A stretch of 64,000 bases of DNA, from assembly GCA_030526245.1 (NCBI GenBank), contig JAUNDD010000003.1:1-64000 (forward strand), in the 5' to 3' direction. Source of the stretch: Lachnospiraceae bacterium. Lineage in GTDB: Bacteria; Bacillota; Clostridia; Lachnospirales; Lachnospiraceae. The notes under the pieces are model-generated. The model searched no databases, had not been told where the DNA came from, and saw only the letters and a list, made by a program, of their open reading frames with translations. The translations under genes were made by a program, and so were the position numbers. Positions within the stretch are counted from its first letter, which is position 1; the number at the start of each line of letters is the position of its first letter. Shown here piece after piece: positions 50,439 to 59,056 of this stretch.

Positions 50439-51206
50439 TCAGCCTGCGTTCTTTTCGTAGATCAGCATCAGTCCCCGCAGCAGCAGATCATCATCCAGGA
50501 TGATGTGATTGCGGCACAGGGGAACGATGACCTTGGCCAGTCCGCCGGTGGCCACGATGGTGGGTTCCTCCGGCAGCTCGCCCCGAATACGATCGATCAT
50601 GCCGTCGAGGCAGGCGGCATTTCCGTAAAGGATACCGCTGCGCATGCAGTCGATGGTGTTGGTACCAATCAGGTTCTTCGGCGGATCCAGACTGATTCGC
50701 GGAAGCTGGGAGGTGCGGCTGGTCAGGGAGTCCAGGGAGACACGGATACCCGGCAGGATCATACCGCCGATGTAGTTTTTCTTTTCATCGATGACGGTGA
50801 TGGTCGTTGCCGTGCCCATATCCACCAGAACCAGCGGACAGGGATACTGGGCAATGCCGGCTACGGCGCCCACAATGAGGTCTGCGCCAACCTGGGCCGG
50901 ATTGTCCATGCGAATGTTCAGGCCGGTACGGATGCCAGGGCCGACGACCATGGTATCTACGCCGGTGACCTTGTATACGGCTTCCTTCAGATGAGATGTA
51001 ATGGGCGGCACAACGGAGGCAATGATGGCTCCGGTGATGTCCCCGGTGTCGATCTGGTGGATCTCCAGTATGTTGTGGAAGGAAATGGCATATTCAAAGG
51101 CTGTTTTGGCGTGGTCGGTAGACAGACGCTCTGTGAACAGGATCTTCTGGTTTTCGATGCAGCCGAACACGATGTTGGTATTGCCGACGTCAATGGCAAG
51201 GATCAT
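50439..51206 (-). CDS. coaX: type III pantothenate kinase
   Basis: A 255-residue kinase catalysing the first step of CoA synthesis. ILAIDVGNTNIVFG at the N terminus and LVLVDMGTATTITVIDE are typical, with the catalytic Asp in DVGNTN. NPAQVGADLIVGAV binds pantothenate. It is of the CoaX type, which needs a monovalent cation and is not feedback-inhibited by CoA. GGGAGG precedes the start. It lies downstream of the ECF S component. Confidence 0.95.
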   Translation of the reverse strand: MILAIDVGNTNIVFGCIENQKILFTERLSTDHAKTAFEYAISFHNILEIHQIDTGDITGAIIASVVPPITSHLKEAVYKVTGVDTMVVGPGIRTGLNIRMDNPAQVGADLIVGAVAGIAQYPCPLVLVDMGTATTITVIDEKKNYIGGMILPGIRVSLDSLTSRTSQLPRISLDPPKNLIGTNTIDCMRSGILYGNAACLDGMIDRIRGELPEEPTIVATGGLAKVIVPLCRNHIILDDDLLLRGLMLIYEKNAG

Positions 51207-51272
51207 AGTGGGACCTCCCTTGTATAAAACGGCATGAGAGTTCATGCCGTTTGTTTGTTTTATAGGTAATGA

Positions 51273-51884
51273 TCAGGCACGAACGGCCTTGCGGCTGAGC
51301 ATGCCAGCCTTGGCCAGGGCTGCGATGACAGCGGTGGTCAGGATGGTGGAAACGACCATCTCAAACACGGCGTTGATGCCAACGAAGCCGCAGATGAACA
51401 GAATGATGTTCTGGCCTCCGATCTTTTCCTGCATGTATTCGGTCTGACCGAACAGCAGTACCAGAGCGGACATGAAGAACAGTGTATTTAAGAATGCAGC
51501 CATAAATCCGGTGATGGTGGCTGAAACATATACGGAGATTTTTTTGCGGGCTGCACGGAACAGCAGGCCCAGTAAGATGCCGTCCAGTACACGGGGAACG
51601 ACGCAGAGAATGAAGGTGCGAAGCGGGTCATAGCTGAACATAATGCCGACCAGACCGCTGCTCAGGCCGTAGCTGCTTAAGCCCCAGACCAGACCGGCAA
51701 CAGCACCGGCAGCCGGACCGATGGCGACTGCTGCGATGGCCACGGGAACCATATTCAAAGTGGCGACCAGTGGACCGATGGGAAGACGTCCCAGGGGCGT
51801 GAAGGCCATCACAAGAAGAACGGCAACAAGAAGAGACAGCAGGACAAAATCCTGTGTTGTGAAGAGTTTCTTTTCAGTTTTCAT
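51273..51884 (-). CDS. ECF transporter S component, probably for pantothenate
   Basis: A 203-residue membrane protein with five or six helices and an S-component layout (FTPLGRLPIGPLVATLNMVPVAIAAVAIGPAAGAVAGLVWG). AAAGGAG precedes the start. It lies just upstream of coaX and opposite coaBC, so pantothenate (a PanT-type protein) is the best guess. Other vitamins cannot be excluded. It needs an EcfAT module encoded elsewhere. Confidence 0.82.
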   Translation of the reverse strand: MKTEKKLFTTQDFVLLSLLVAVLLVMAFTPLGRLPIGPLVATLNMVPVAIAAVAIGPAAGAVAGLVWGLSSYGLSSGLVGIMFSYDPLRTFILCVVPRVLDGILLGLLFRAARKKISVYVSATITGFMAAFLNTLFFMSALVLLFGQTEYMQEKIGGQNIILFICGFVGINAVFEMVVSTILTTAVIAALAKAGMLSRKAVRA

Positions 51885-52040
51885 AGTATACTCCTTTGCT
51901 ACTATTCCCTGACATAACCGGATGAGCACAGCGTATGCTGCGAGCAGTGCGGATGCCGCCCCGAAGGTACGACTCACAGCGGGAGGGAAGCTCCCGGCCT
52001 GCTGACAGGATACGGATGGGTCATCTTGTCGAGGGATACA

Positions 52041-52065
52041 ATACAAAAGGGCAGTGACTGCCCTC
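52041..52065 (-). promoter_or_regulatory. attenuator-like hairpin in the leader of the ECF gene
   Basis: On the minus strand, GGGCAG-TCA-CTGCCC followed by TTTTGTATTG, only a few bases downstream of the predicted start of transcription. Confidence 0.5.
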
Positions 52066-52077
52066 GGATACGCGCAA

Positions 52078-52106
52078 AGTATAGCACAGGGAAAACTGGA
52101 GCGTAA
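52078..52106 (-). promoter_or_regulatory. promoter of the ECF S component-coaX unit
   Basis: On the minus strand, TTACGC, 17 bases, then TATACT with an extended TGC before it. It implies a leader of about 185 bases. Confidence 0.55.
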
Positions 52107-52441
52107 AGATGCAGGCGGGGCGAATCGTGTTCTAAATTCTGTGCAAGCTGCATTTGAAATGCATGTGTCGAGGCGCGGTCCATGCCTGAGGCCGCTCACG
52201 AATGCTCGTTTCCTGCAACTCGCACGCACCTATTTGAGCAGGCTCCCGACAACTCGCTTCGCTCAGACAAGTCTCCGCCTGCTCAGCTAGCGTGCCACGC
52301 TGCGACGGAAGCCTCGCCAGTGTTCGCTTTCCCTCAGGCATTGGGCCCTGCGCCCGAACCACCTCTCCAAACGCCTTTGCAGGACAGGAGCTGCCATTGA
52401 ACTGTCTCAAAAAGTATACTTTTTTATCTGAGTGCATAGTG
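52107..52441. other. GC-rich intergenic region with long hairpin
   Basis: No gene is visible between the ECF promoter and coaBC. A nested inverted repeat at 52236-52284 has GAGCAGGC/GCCTGCTC outer arms and an inner TCGC-TTCG-type loop. A small AGCGTG/CACGCT hairpin follows. The base composition is unlike the AT-rich gaps elsewhere, suggesting a decayed repeat or former gene. Confidence 0.55.
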
Positions 52442-52447
52442 TATAAT
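52442..52447 (+). promoter_or_regulatory. -10 box of coaBC
   Basis: TATAAT, 38 bases before the start codon. No convincing -35 box was found. Confidence 0.45.
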
Positions 52448-52485
52448 AGAAGCATACTAGAGAATAACAAACAGGAGACGAAAGA

Positions 52486-53679
52486 ATGCTGAAGGGAAAG
52501 ACGATTCTGCTGGGAGTCTGCAGCTCCATCGCAGCCTACAAGGCGGCGGAGCTGACCAGCCTGCTGCTCAAACAGCACGCCAGTGTGCATGTACTGATGA
52601 CAAAGAATGCGACGGAGTTCATTTCGCCGGTGACCTTTGAAACGCTCACCGGACATAAGTGTCTGGTGGACACCTTCGATCGTCATTTTGTGTTTGAGGT
52701 GGAGCATATCGAACTGGCCAAGGCAGCGGATCTGGCCATTGTAGCCCCGGCGACAGCCAATATGGCAGCCAAGCTGGCCCATGGACTGGCGGATGATATT
52801 TTGAGTACGACGATTCTGGCCTGTACCTGTCCGAAGCTCATCGCGCCGGCTATGAATACCCGGATGTATGAAAACCCGGTAACCCAGGATAATCTGGAGA
52901 CCCTGCGGCGATATGGCTGGGATGTGATCGAACCGGGCAGCGGTCGTCTGGCCTGCGGGGATACCGGAAAGGGCAAGCTGGCTCCGGTGGAGGAGATGCT
53001 GGAGTATGTGATCCGCCGGGCAGCTCTGCCCCAGGATCTGGCAGGCACCCGCATTCTGATCACGGCGGGACCGACCCGGGAGGCCATCGATCCGGTTCGG
53101 TTTATTACGAATCATTCTTCGGGAAAGATGGGCTATGCCCTGGCTCGAATCGCCATGCTTCGCGGAGCGCAGGTTACGCTGGTGAGCGGGCCCACCAATC
53201 TGAAGCCGCCCATGTTTGTGGATTTTGTGCCTATCACTTCGGCACATGATCTGTTTGAGGCGGTGACCAGCCGCAGCGATGAGCAGGATATCGTCATCAA
53301 GGCGGCAGCCGTGGCGGACTATCGTCCCTGCGAGGTGGCCAGTGAGAAGATGCATAAAAAAGAAGGGGATCTTTCCATTGCCCTTTCCCGGACCGAGGAT
53401 ACGCTGCAGTATCTGGGAGATCATAAGAAACCGGGGCAGATCCTGTGCGGCTTTGCCATGGAAACCGAGCAGATGGAGGAGCGGGCGCAGGCCAAGCTGG
53501 TTAGAAAGAACCTGGATATGATCTGCGCCAACAATGTCAAGGTGGAGGGAGCCGGCTTCGGCGTGGACACCAATGTGCTGACGTTGATCACCCGGGAGGA
53601 TCGACGGCAGCTGGAGCTGATGAGCAAAGAGCAGGCAGCCTTTGAGATTCTGAGTCAGCTGAAGGGGATGTTGAGATAA
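52486..53679 (+). CDS. coaBC: bifunctional phosphopantothenoylcysteine decarboxylase / phosphopantothenate-cysteine ligase
   Basis: A 397-residue CoA biosynthesis enzyme. The N-terminal flavoprotein CoaC domain (about 1-180) has ILLGVCSSIAAYKAAEL, APAMNTRMYENP and the catalytic Cys in GRLACGDTGKG. The C-terminal CoaB domain (190-397) has ITAGPTREAIDPVRFITNHS and KAAAVADYRP. AGGAGACG precedes the start. With coaX and the ECF protein it forms a CoA supply cluster. Confidence 0.96.
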   Translation: MLKGKTILLGVCSSIAAYKAAELTSLLLKQHASVHVLMTKNATEFISPVTFETLTGHKCLVDTFDRHFVFEVEHIELAKAADLAIVAPATANMAAKLAHGLADDILSTTILACTCPKLIAPAMNTRMYENPVTQDNLETLRRYGWDVIEPGSGRLACGDTGKGKLAPVEEMLEYVIRRAALPQDLAGTRILITAGPTREAIDPVRFITNHSSGKMGYALARIAMLRGAQVTLVSGPTNLKPPMFVDFVPITSAHDLFEAVTSRSDEQDIVIKAAAVADYRPCEVASEKMHKKEGDLSIALSRTEDTLQYLGDHKKPGQILCGFAMETEQMEERAQAKLVRKNLDMICANNVKVEGAGFGVDTNVLTLITREDRRQLELMSKEQAAFEILSQLKGMLR

Positions 53680-53865
53680 ATCGTTTTCAGACATGGCCCG
53701 TACGGGCCGGTTCATATTATGAAGTGTTGTATAAAAATCAGACAACAAAGGATGGAAAAGACCGGGATCGGCAGCAATGCATGGTGACAGCACAGGTCAG
53801 AAGTGAATGAGGAAATGTAGACGTACGGCAGAATGGAGCTATGCTGCCGGGAAACGGAGGCAGGT

Positions 53866-54810
53866 ATGACACTGACACAGCTACGATATATTCTGGTGAT
53901 CTCGGAAACGGGATCCATCAACAAGGCGGCAGAACTCCTGTATGTTTCGCAGCCGTCTCTGACCAATGCCGTGAAGGAAGTGGAAAAGGAGATCGGCATC
54001 ACTCTGTTCTATCGCAGCGGCAAGGGCGTGACCCTGACCAACGACGGGACCGAGTTTGTTCTGTATGCCCGGCAGGTCTGCGAGCAGTACGACAATCTGC
54101 TTGAAAAGTACGGCAAGGGCGGCAATCTGAAAAAGAAGTTTGCGGTGAGCACCCAGCACTATTCCTTTGCGGTACATGCCTTTGTGGAGATGGTCAAAAA
54201 CTTTGACGCCACCGAGTATGAGTTTGCGATTCGGGAAACGCGGACCAGAGAGGTCATCTCGGATGTGAGCCAGATGCGCAGCGAGATCGGGGTGCTGTAT
54301 TTGAGCAGCTTCAACCGGCCAGCTCTGGAAAAGGTCATCCATACCGCCAATCTGGAGTTCCGGCATCTGGTGACCTGCCGTCCCTATGTCTATTTATGGA
54401 AGGGACATCCGCTGGCCGGAGAAAAGGAGATCGCCTTTGAGCAACTGAAGGCCTATCCCTGCCTGTCCTTTGAGCAGGGAGACAACGGTTCCTTCTATTT
54501 TTCGGAGGAGATCCTGCCCACCGCAGAGTACCCGTGCATCATCAAGGCGAACGACCGGGCGACCATGCTGAATCTGATGGTGGGGCTGAATGCCTACATC
54601 CTCTGCTCGGGTGTGATCTGCGAAGAGCTGAATGGCTCGGATTATCTGGCCGTGCCCTTCCGGGAGGAGGACGCCGGCGGGGAGGGCACCATGGAGATCG
54701 GCTGTCTGGTTCGCAAGGACCGGCGAATCAGCCGCATGGGCGAGCTTTATATCCAGGAGCTGGACCGGTATCTGAAGGAGCATGTGCAGGATGTGGAGAG
54801 CCGGACATAA
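53866..54810 (+). CDS. LysR-family transcriptional regulator
   Basis: A 314-residue regulator. The N-terminal HTH is MTLTQLRYILVISETGSINK then AAELLYVSQPSLTNAVKEVE, followed by a substrate-binding-like effector domain. GGAGG precedes ATG 53866. It lies 21 bases before the MoxR gene in the same direction, so it may control or be part of that operon. The effector is unknown. Confidence 0.94.
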   Translation: MTLTQLRYILVISETGSINKAAELLYVSQPSLTNAVKEVEKEIGITLFYRSGKGVTLTNDGTEFVLYARQVCEQYDNLLEKYGKGGNLKKKFAVSTQHYSFAVHAFVEMVKNFDATEYEFAIRETRTREVISDVSQMRSEIGVLYLSSFNRPALEKVIHTANLEFRHLVTCRPYVYLWKGHPLAGEKEIAFEQLKAYPCLSFEQGDNGSFYFSEEILPTAEYPCIIKANDRATMLNLMVGLNAYILCSGVICEELNGSDYLAVPFREEDAGGEGTMEIGCLVRKDRRISRMGELYIQELDRYLKEHVQDVESRT

Positions 54811-54831
54811 GAAGACAGGAGATAGATTTTA

Positions 54832-55758
54832 ATGATGACCAGACAGGAATGGAATGAATGCTATATCAGCCAGGGCATCAGCCCGGCACTCATTGGCGAG
54901 ATCGAAAGATTTCGCCTTTCTCATCCGGTGGCGGAATGCATGGCAGACCGCGTACAGGAGCCGGAGATCCCGTTTTTTGGAGCAGAGGTGTTTGAGATGG
55001 CCGCCTCGGCGCTGCTGCAGGGTGAAAACATCCTGCTGACCGGAACCAAGGCGACGGGCAAAAATGTCCTCTCGGAAAACCTGGCATGGATGTTCGGGCG
55101 ACCGATCTACGACATCTCGTTCCATGTCAATACGGACAGCAGTGCGCTGATCGGCACGGACACCTTCCGGAACAACGAGGTGGTGCTGCGCCGGGGACCG
55201 GTCTATGATGCGGCGGTCTACGGTGCCTTTGCGGTGCTGGATGAGGTAAATATGGCGAAAAATGAGGCAATCTCTGTTCTTCATGCGGCACTGGATTTCC
55301 GGCGGATCGTGGATGTGCCGGGCTATGAACGGCTGCGGCTGGATGATGCCACCCGCTTCATCGGCACCATGAACTACGGCTATGCCGGCACCAAGGAGCT
55401 GAACGAGGCGCTGGTATCCCGTTTCCTGGTCATCGATATGCCGGATGCATCGGAGGAGACGCTGGAGAAGATTCTGACCCGGACCTTCCCGGATCTGAAG
55501 GCGGGAGCGCTGGAGCAGATCATCGGTCTGTTCCTGGATCTGCAGACCAAGGCCCGAAACCATGAGATCTCCTCCAAGCCGCTGGATGTGCGCGGCCTGA
55601 TCGGTGCGCTGAAGACCGTGCGGGGCGGTCTGTCACCGCGGCGGGCGATCCGCATGGGTGTCACCAATAAGACCTTTGACCAGTTTGAGCGGGAGATGGT
55701 GGAGGATACGGTCATGACCCGTATCCCTTCGGACTGGACCGCCGGAGATATCTTCTGA
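54832..55758 (+). CDS. MoxR-type AAA ATPase (third module)
   Basis: A 308-residue ATPase not closely related to the two earlier MoxR proteins. Walker A is GTKATGKN (71-78): the Lys is present, but Asn replaces the usual Thr/Ser. Walker B is AVLDEVN (134-140) and a sensor-like GTMNYGYAGTKELNEAL follows. The organisation resembles NorQ/CbbQ-type ATPases. It ends 1 base before its VWA partner. ATG 54832 or 54835 may be used. Confidence 0.9.
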   Translation: MMTRQEWNECYISQGISPALIGEIERFRLSHPVAECMADRVQEPEIPFFGAEVFEMAASALLQGENILLTGTKATGKNVLSENLAWMFGRPIYDISFHVNTDSSALIGTDTFRNNEVVLRRGPVYDAAVYGAFAVLDEVNMAKNEAISVLHAALDFRRIVDVPGYERLRLDDATRFIGTMNYGYAGTKELNEALVSRFLVIDMPDASEETLEKILTRTFPDLKAGALEQIIGLFLDLQTKARNHEISSKPLDVRGLIGALKTVRGGLSPRRAIRMGVTNKTFDQFEREMVEDTVMTRIPSDWTAGDIF

Positions 55759-55759
55759 C

Positions 55760-57691
55760 ATGATTACGGAAAAGGATTTTGAAGACCTGGATGAATATGC
55801 GCTGGATGCCGGGCAGATGGAAGCCGCGGAGCGGATGCGCAATCTCATGTGGACCGTCAGCGGTGATTACACGCTGAATACAAAGCTGGATCTGCAGGAC
55901 TGGAAGCACACCAAATGGGTGGCTGCCTATGACGCGGTGAAGCAGGGGGCGCTGGCAAAGTTTTTTGACCAGAATGCCTTTGCGGTGTACCTGGCCAAAA
56001 AGCTCTATTACGGAGCGGATCAGGGGCCGTTGACCGCCATCGCCCAGATGTGCGTCGACGCAGCGGTGTATCCCCGGGCTGTTCGGGAACGACCGGGGGT
56101 GCGGGAGATCCGCAGTCTGGCCTACGACTATATATTGGAAAGAAAGTTTTCGGCGCTGAGTGCCTCCTGGGTCGGACGGGTGCGTCTGGCCTGGATGCGG
56201 GATGTGCTGCGGGAGGGGGCGGTGGCCTCCAATGGTGTGAAAGCAGAGGCAGGCGTGAATGCCGCAGAGCATGATGAGAAAGAGGCGGTCGCCGAGACTG
56301 CCGACGCCGAGGAAAGTAAAATGGTGGCTTCCGGGCATGAGCAACGGCTGGCGCAGCCCCTGGCCCGACTGGGGCACCTGGAAGCGGACGCTTCCACCTG
56401 GCAGCTGATCCGGACGGTGGATGAACTCTACAATGAGATGATCGATCCGGATTTTGTGAAAAAGCATGGAGACCTGGAGCATGTACTTTCGGCTACGCTG
56501 GAGGAGATGCAGGAGTTCAACTGGCGGGATCTGCTGGAGGAGGAAGCCTATGAACAGCTGCTGCAGCAGCTGCTGGAGCAGGTGAGCCGGGAGGATTTTC
56601 AGCCGGATCAGCCGGCGACAGCTCCGCCGGAGCAGGGAAGCGAAAGCGCTCAGGCGGCGCCCCGGGTCATTCAGATCGATGAAAAGGCGGCGGCAAAAAT
56701 GTACGCCTACATCGAAAAAAACTACGGGCGTTCCTATTTAAATGAGCATGAGCAGAAGGCTTTGAACTACCGGCTGTGCCGGGGAGCCCATCAGGACTGC
56801 CGGCTGTATATGACGGATGGTATCCTTGAAAGCCATGTGATGGTCAATGCCCAGTATGTGAACACCAGGGCGCATGTGCGCAACAACCAGCGGCTGTTTA
56901 TGAATTCCACCCACCTGCTGCGCCGCAACGTGGAGGAGATGAGCGCGGCCCTGCGGCGGAGCCTGATGCTTCGCTCTCAGCCGGAGGCCATCTATGCGGA
57001 GCATGGTCATGTCCGGCCGAACCAGCTCTGGAAGGTAGGGCGTGTGCCGGAACCGGGTAAGCTTTTTTTTAGGATGACCCGGGAAAACAACAACGATTTT
57101 GTGGTGGAGGTCCTTCTGGATGCCAGCGGCTCCCAGCGTGAACGGCAGGGCCTGGTGGCTCTGCAGGCCTACATCATCTGTGCGGCGTTAAGTGAGGTGG
57201 GACTGCCCCATCGGCTGGTGAGCTTCTGCACCTTCTGGGATTACACGGTGCTGCAGAGGATGCGGGATTTTGACGATGCCCCGGATAAGGACCGGAAGGC
57301 GCTGGAGTATGTGACTTCCTCCAACAACCGGGACGGGCTGGCCATCCGGGCCGCGGGCGATGAGCTGAGTCGGCGGCCGGAAGAGCATAAGATCCTGATC
57401 GTGCTGAGCGACGGGCGCCCCAACGATGTGGTGGTCGGCCGGCCGGGCAGCCGCAATCCCCAATCCTATTCCGGGGACTATGCGGTCCGGGACACCGCCT
57501 TTGAGGTGCGCCGGCTTCGAAGTCAGGGCATCCATGTACTGGGAGTCTACACCGGCAAGGAGCAGGATCTGGCAGCGGAGAAGCTGATCTTTGGAAGAGA
57601 TTTCGCCTACATCCATGAGATCCGCAATTTCTCTCGGGTGGTCTCCACCTATCTGCAGCGTCTGCTGGAGCAGGATGTGGGAGAACTGTAG
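55760..57691 (+). CDS. VWA-domain protein, NorD/CobT-like (third module)
   Basis: A 643-residue protein with a C-terminal VWA domain carrying an intact MIDAS, DASGS (454-458), and VLSDGRPNDVV. The long N-terminal part is helical, with an acidic Ala/Glu-rich stretch near 155-195. NorD and CobT relatives work with MoxR ATPases to load metals or activate enzymes. Here no nitric-oxide reductase, CobN or carboxysome gene is near, so the client is unknown. Expression is coupled to the ATPase gene. Confidence 0.9.
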   Translation: MITEKDFEDLDEYALDAGQMEAAERMRNLMWTVSGDYTLNTKLDLQDWKHTKWVAAYDAVKQGALAKFFDQNAFAVYLAKKLYYGADQGPLTAIAQMCVDAAVYPRAVRERPGVREIRSLAYDYILERKFSALSASWVGRVRLAWMRDVLREGAVASNGVKAEAGVNAAEHDEKEAVAETADAEESKMVASGHEQRLAQPLARLGHLEADASTWQLIRTVDELYNEMIDPDFVKKHGDLEHVLSATLEEMQEFNWRDLLEEEAYEQLLQQLLEQVSREDFQPDQPATAPPEQGSESAQAAPRVIQIDEKAAAKMYAYIEKNYGRSYLNEHEQKALNYRLCRGAHQDCRLYMTDGILESHVMVNAQYVNTRAHVRNNQRLFMNSTHLLRRNVEEMSAALRRSLMLRSQPEAIYAEHGHVRPNQLWKVGRVPEPGKLFFRMTRENNNDFVVEVLLDASGSQRERQGLVALQAYIICAALSEVGLPHRLVSFCTFWDYTVLQRMRDFDDAPDKDRKALEYVTSSNNRDGLAIRAAGDELSRRPEEHKILIVLSDGRPNDVVVGRPGSRNPQSYSGDYAVRDTAFEVRRLRSQGIHVLGVYTGKEQDLAAEKLIFGRDFAYIHEIRNFSRVVSTYLQRLLEQDVGEL

Positions 57692-57846
57692 AGGATCGAT
57701 CTGGCTGAACCGATTTGCCAAAGCCGGATACGGAGAAGCGGCCGATCAGGGCGATTACCTTATCAGACGATGCATTGGATGGGATGGGAGGATCCTCGGA
57801 AGATTGCCCTTGTCGGAACAGGCAGAAAGGCATACAATACAGTAAG

Positions 57847-57868
57847 AAAAAACGGCCCGCGGGCCGAA
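57847..57868. other. palindrome with T6 on the minus strand
   Basis: CGGCCCGCGGGCCG is self-complementary, preceded by AAAAAA on plus. On minus it would be a terminator-like structure, but no minus-strand gene ends here. It lies just before the mrp ribosome site. Confidence 0.45.
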
Positions 57869-57881
57869 GAAGGAGAGTTAT

Positions 57882-58727
57882 ATGGCAGAGAACAAAGAGT
57901 GCTCCAGTGCATCCTCCTGCTCACGCAGCAGCTGTGAGGGATGTCCGAGCAAAGACAAAAAAACCAGCTTCCGTGTGGACGCTAACATCTATTCAGAGAT
58001 CAAGCATGTGATCGGTATCGTCAGCGGTAAGGGCGGCGTTGGCAAGTCCATGGTGACCGCTTCCCTGGCGAACCAGCTGGCTAAGGCCGGTTATCGCGTG
58101 GGTATCATGGATGCCGACATTACAGGCCCGTCGATTCCGAAGATGTACGGCCTGACAGGTCCGGCTGAGATGACCGCCGACGACAATATTCTTCCGATCA
58201 TCACCGATAACGATATCAAGGTCATGTCTCTGAACCTGCTGATGCCCGATCCGGAGCAGGCGGTCGTATGGCGCGGACCGGTGATCGCCGGCGTGGTCAA
58301 GCAGTTCTGGACGGATGTAGTCTGGGGCGAACTGGATTATCTTCTGGTAGATATGCCGCCGGGAACCGGTGATGTTCCGCTGACGGTGTTCCAGTCTCTG
58401 CCGGTGGATGGAATCGTGATCGTGACATCTCCGCAGGATCTGGTGCAGATGATCGTCAAGAAGGCCTACAACATGGCTTCTCTGATGAAGATCCCGGTAG
58501 TAGGACTGGTAGAGAACTTCAGCTACGCCCTTTGCCCGTGCTGCGGCGAGAAGATCGAGCTGTTCGGCACCAGCCATACGGATGAGGCAGCTGCTTCGGT
58601 AGGACTGCCGGTACTGGCTAAGCTGCCCATCGATCCGGCCCTGGCCAAGGCTGCGGATGAGGGGCGATTTGCCGAGGTGGATCAGACCAGACTGGAAGAG
58701 GCAGCCAGAGCACTGCCGAGAGCGTAA
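57882..58727 (+). CDS. Mrp/NBP35-family Fe-S cluster carrier ATPase
   Basis: A 281-residue P-loop ATPase. The deviant Walker A SGKGGVGKS follows a short Cys-rich leader (SSCSRSSCEGCPSKDKK) like that of NBP35/Mrp proteins. DADITGPSIPKMYG and VDMPPGTGD are typical, and CPCC near residue 224 is the likely cluster-binding motif. It carries Fe-S clusters to apoproteins. AAGGAGAG precedes the start. Its last 42 coding and flanking bases are duplicated downstream. Confidence 0.94.
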   Translation: MAENKECSSASSCSRSSCEGCPSKDKKTSFRVDANIYSEIKHVIGIVSGKGGVGKSMVTASLANQLAKAGYRVGIMDADITGPSIPKMYGLTGPAEMTADDNILPIITDNDIKVMSLNLLMPDPEQAVVWRGPVIAGVVKQFWTDVVWGELDYLLVDMPPGTGDVPLTVFQSLPVDGIVIVTSPQDLVQMIVKKAYNMASLMKIPVVGLVENFSYALCPCCGEKIELFGTSHTDEAAASVGLPVLAKLPIDPALAKAADEGRFAEVDQTRLEEAARALPRA

Positions 58728-58780
58728 GCGAGTTGATCAGACTGGAAGAGGCAGTCAAAGCATTGCCGAGAGCGTAAGCG
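58689..58780 (+). repeat. 50-bp-offset tandem duplication at the mrp 3' end
   Basis: AGACTGGAAGAGGCAG and TGCCGAGAGCGTAAGCG occur at 58689-58730 and again at 58739-58780 with a few substitutions. The stop codon lies in the first copy, so the second is not translated. Confidence 0.85.
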
Positions 58781-58864
58781 GATCGATACGTTATAAACAC
58801 GGTTGGTTCTTTCGCGGGAAATTCCGAATGGGTTTTTCCTGCGGACACGACAGGCGCAAACTGA

Positions 58865-58919
58865 AAGGACCCTCCCTGGAGGCAGGATGTGAAATCACTG
58901 ACAGGGAAGGTCCTTTTTC
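58865..58919 (+). terminator. terminator after mrp
   Basis: AGGACCCTCCCTG and CAGGGAAGGTCCT form a long stem around a loop of about 26 bases, followed by TTTTT. Confidence 0.8.
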
Positions 58920-58946
58920 GTTACAGTTCACTGCGTGAACTGTAAC
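58920..58946. repeat. family A palindrome
   Basis: GTTACAGTTCA-CTGCG-TGAACTGTAAC has perfect 11-bp arms, the same as the ends of the 29444 element. Confidence 0.8.
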
Positions 58947-59056
58947 CCTTTTCTATATTTGTTTGGAGAATCAAAGTGTCATGCCTCACGGCTCCGGCTA
59001 TGTCTGGGGGGAAACGGAGAGGTGAGCGGACGGTACCTTGATCAAAAAAACGATGC

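Noticed and set aside
51956..51966. CTTCGGGGCGG on the minus strand, reminiscent of the start of an FMN riboswitch
   Set aside because: The other conserved FMN elements (GAAATTCCC, ACCGGCGGT and the GA-TCCGCGAG region) are missing, so the match is probably chance.
52132..53793. 553-residue open frame on the minus strand
   Set aside because: It is antisense to coaBC, and its end reads through the repeat-like block at 52.1-52.4 kb. No ribosome site or domain supports it.
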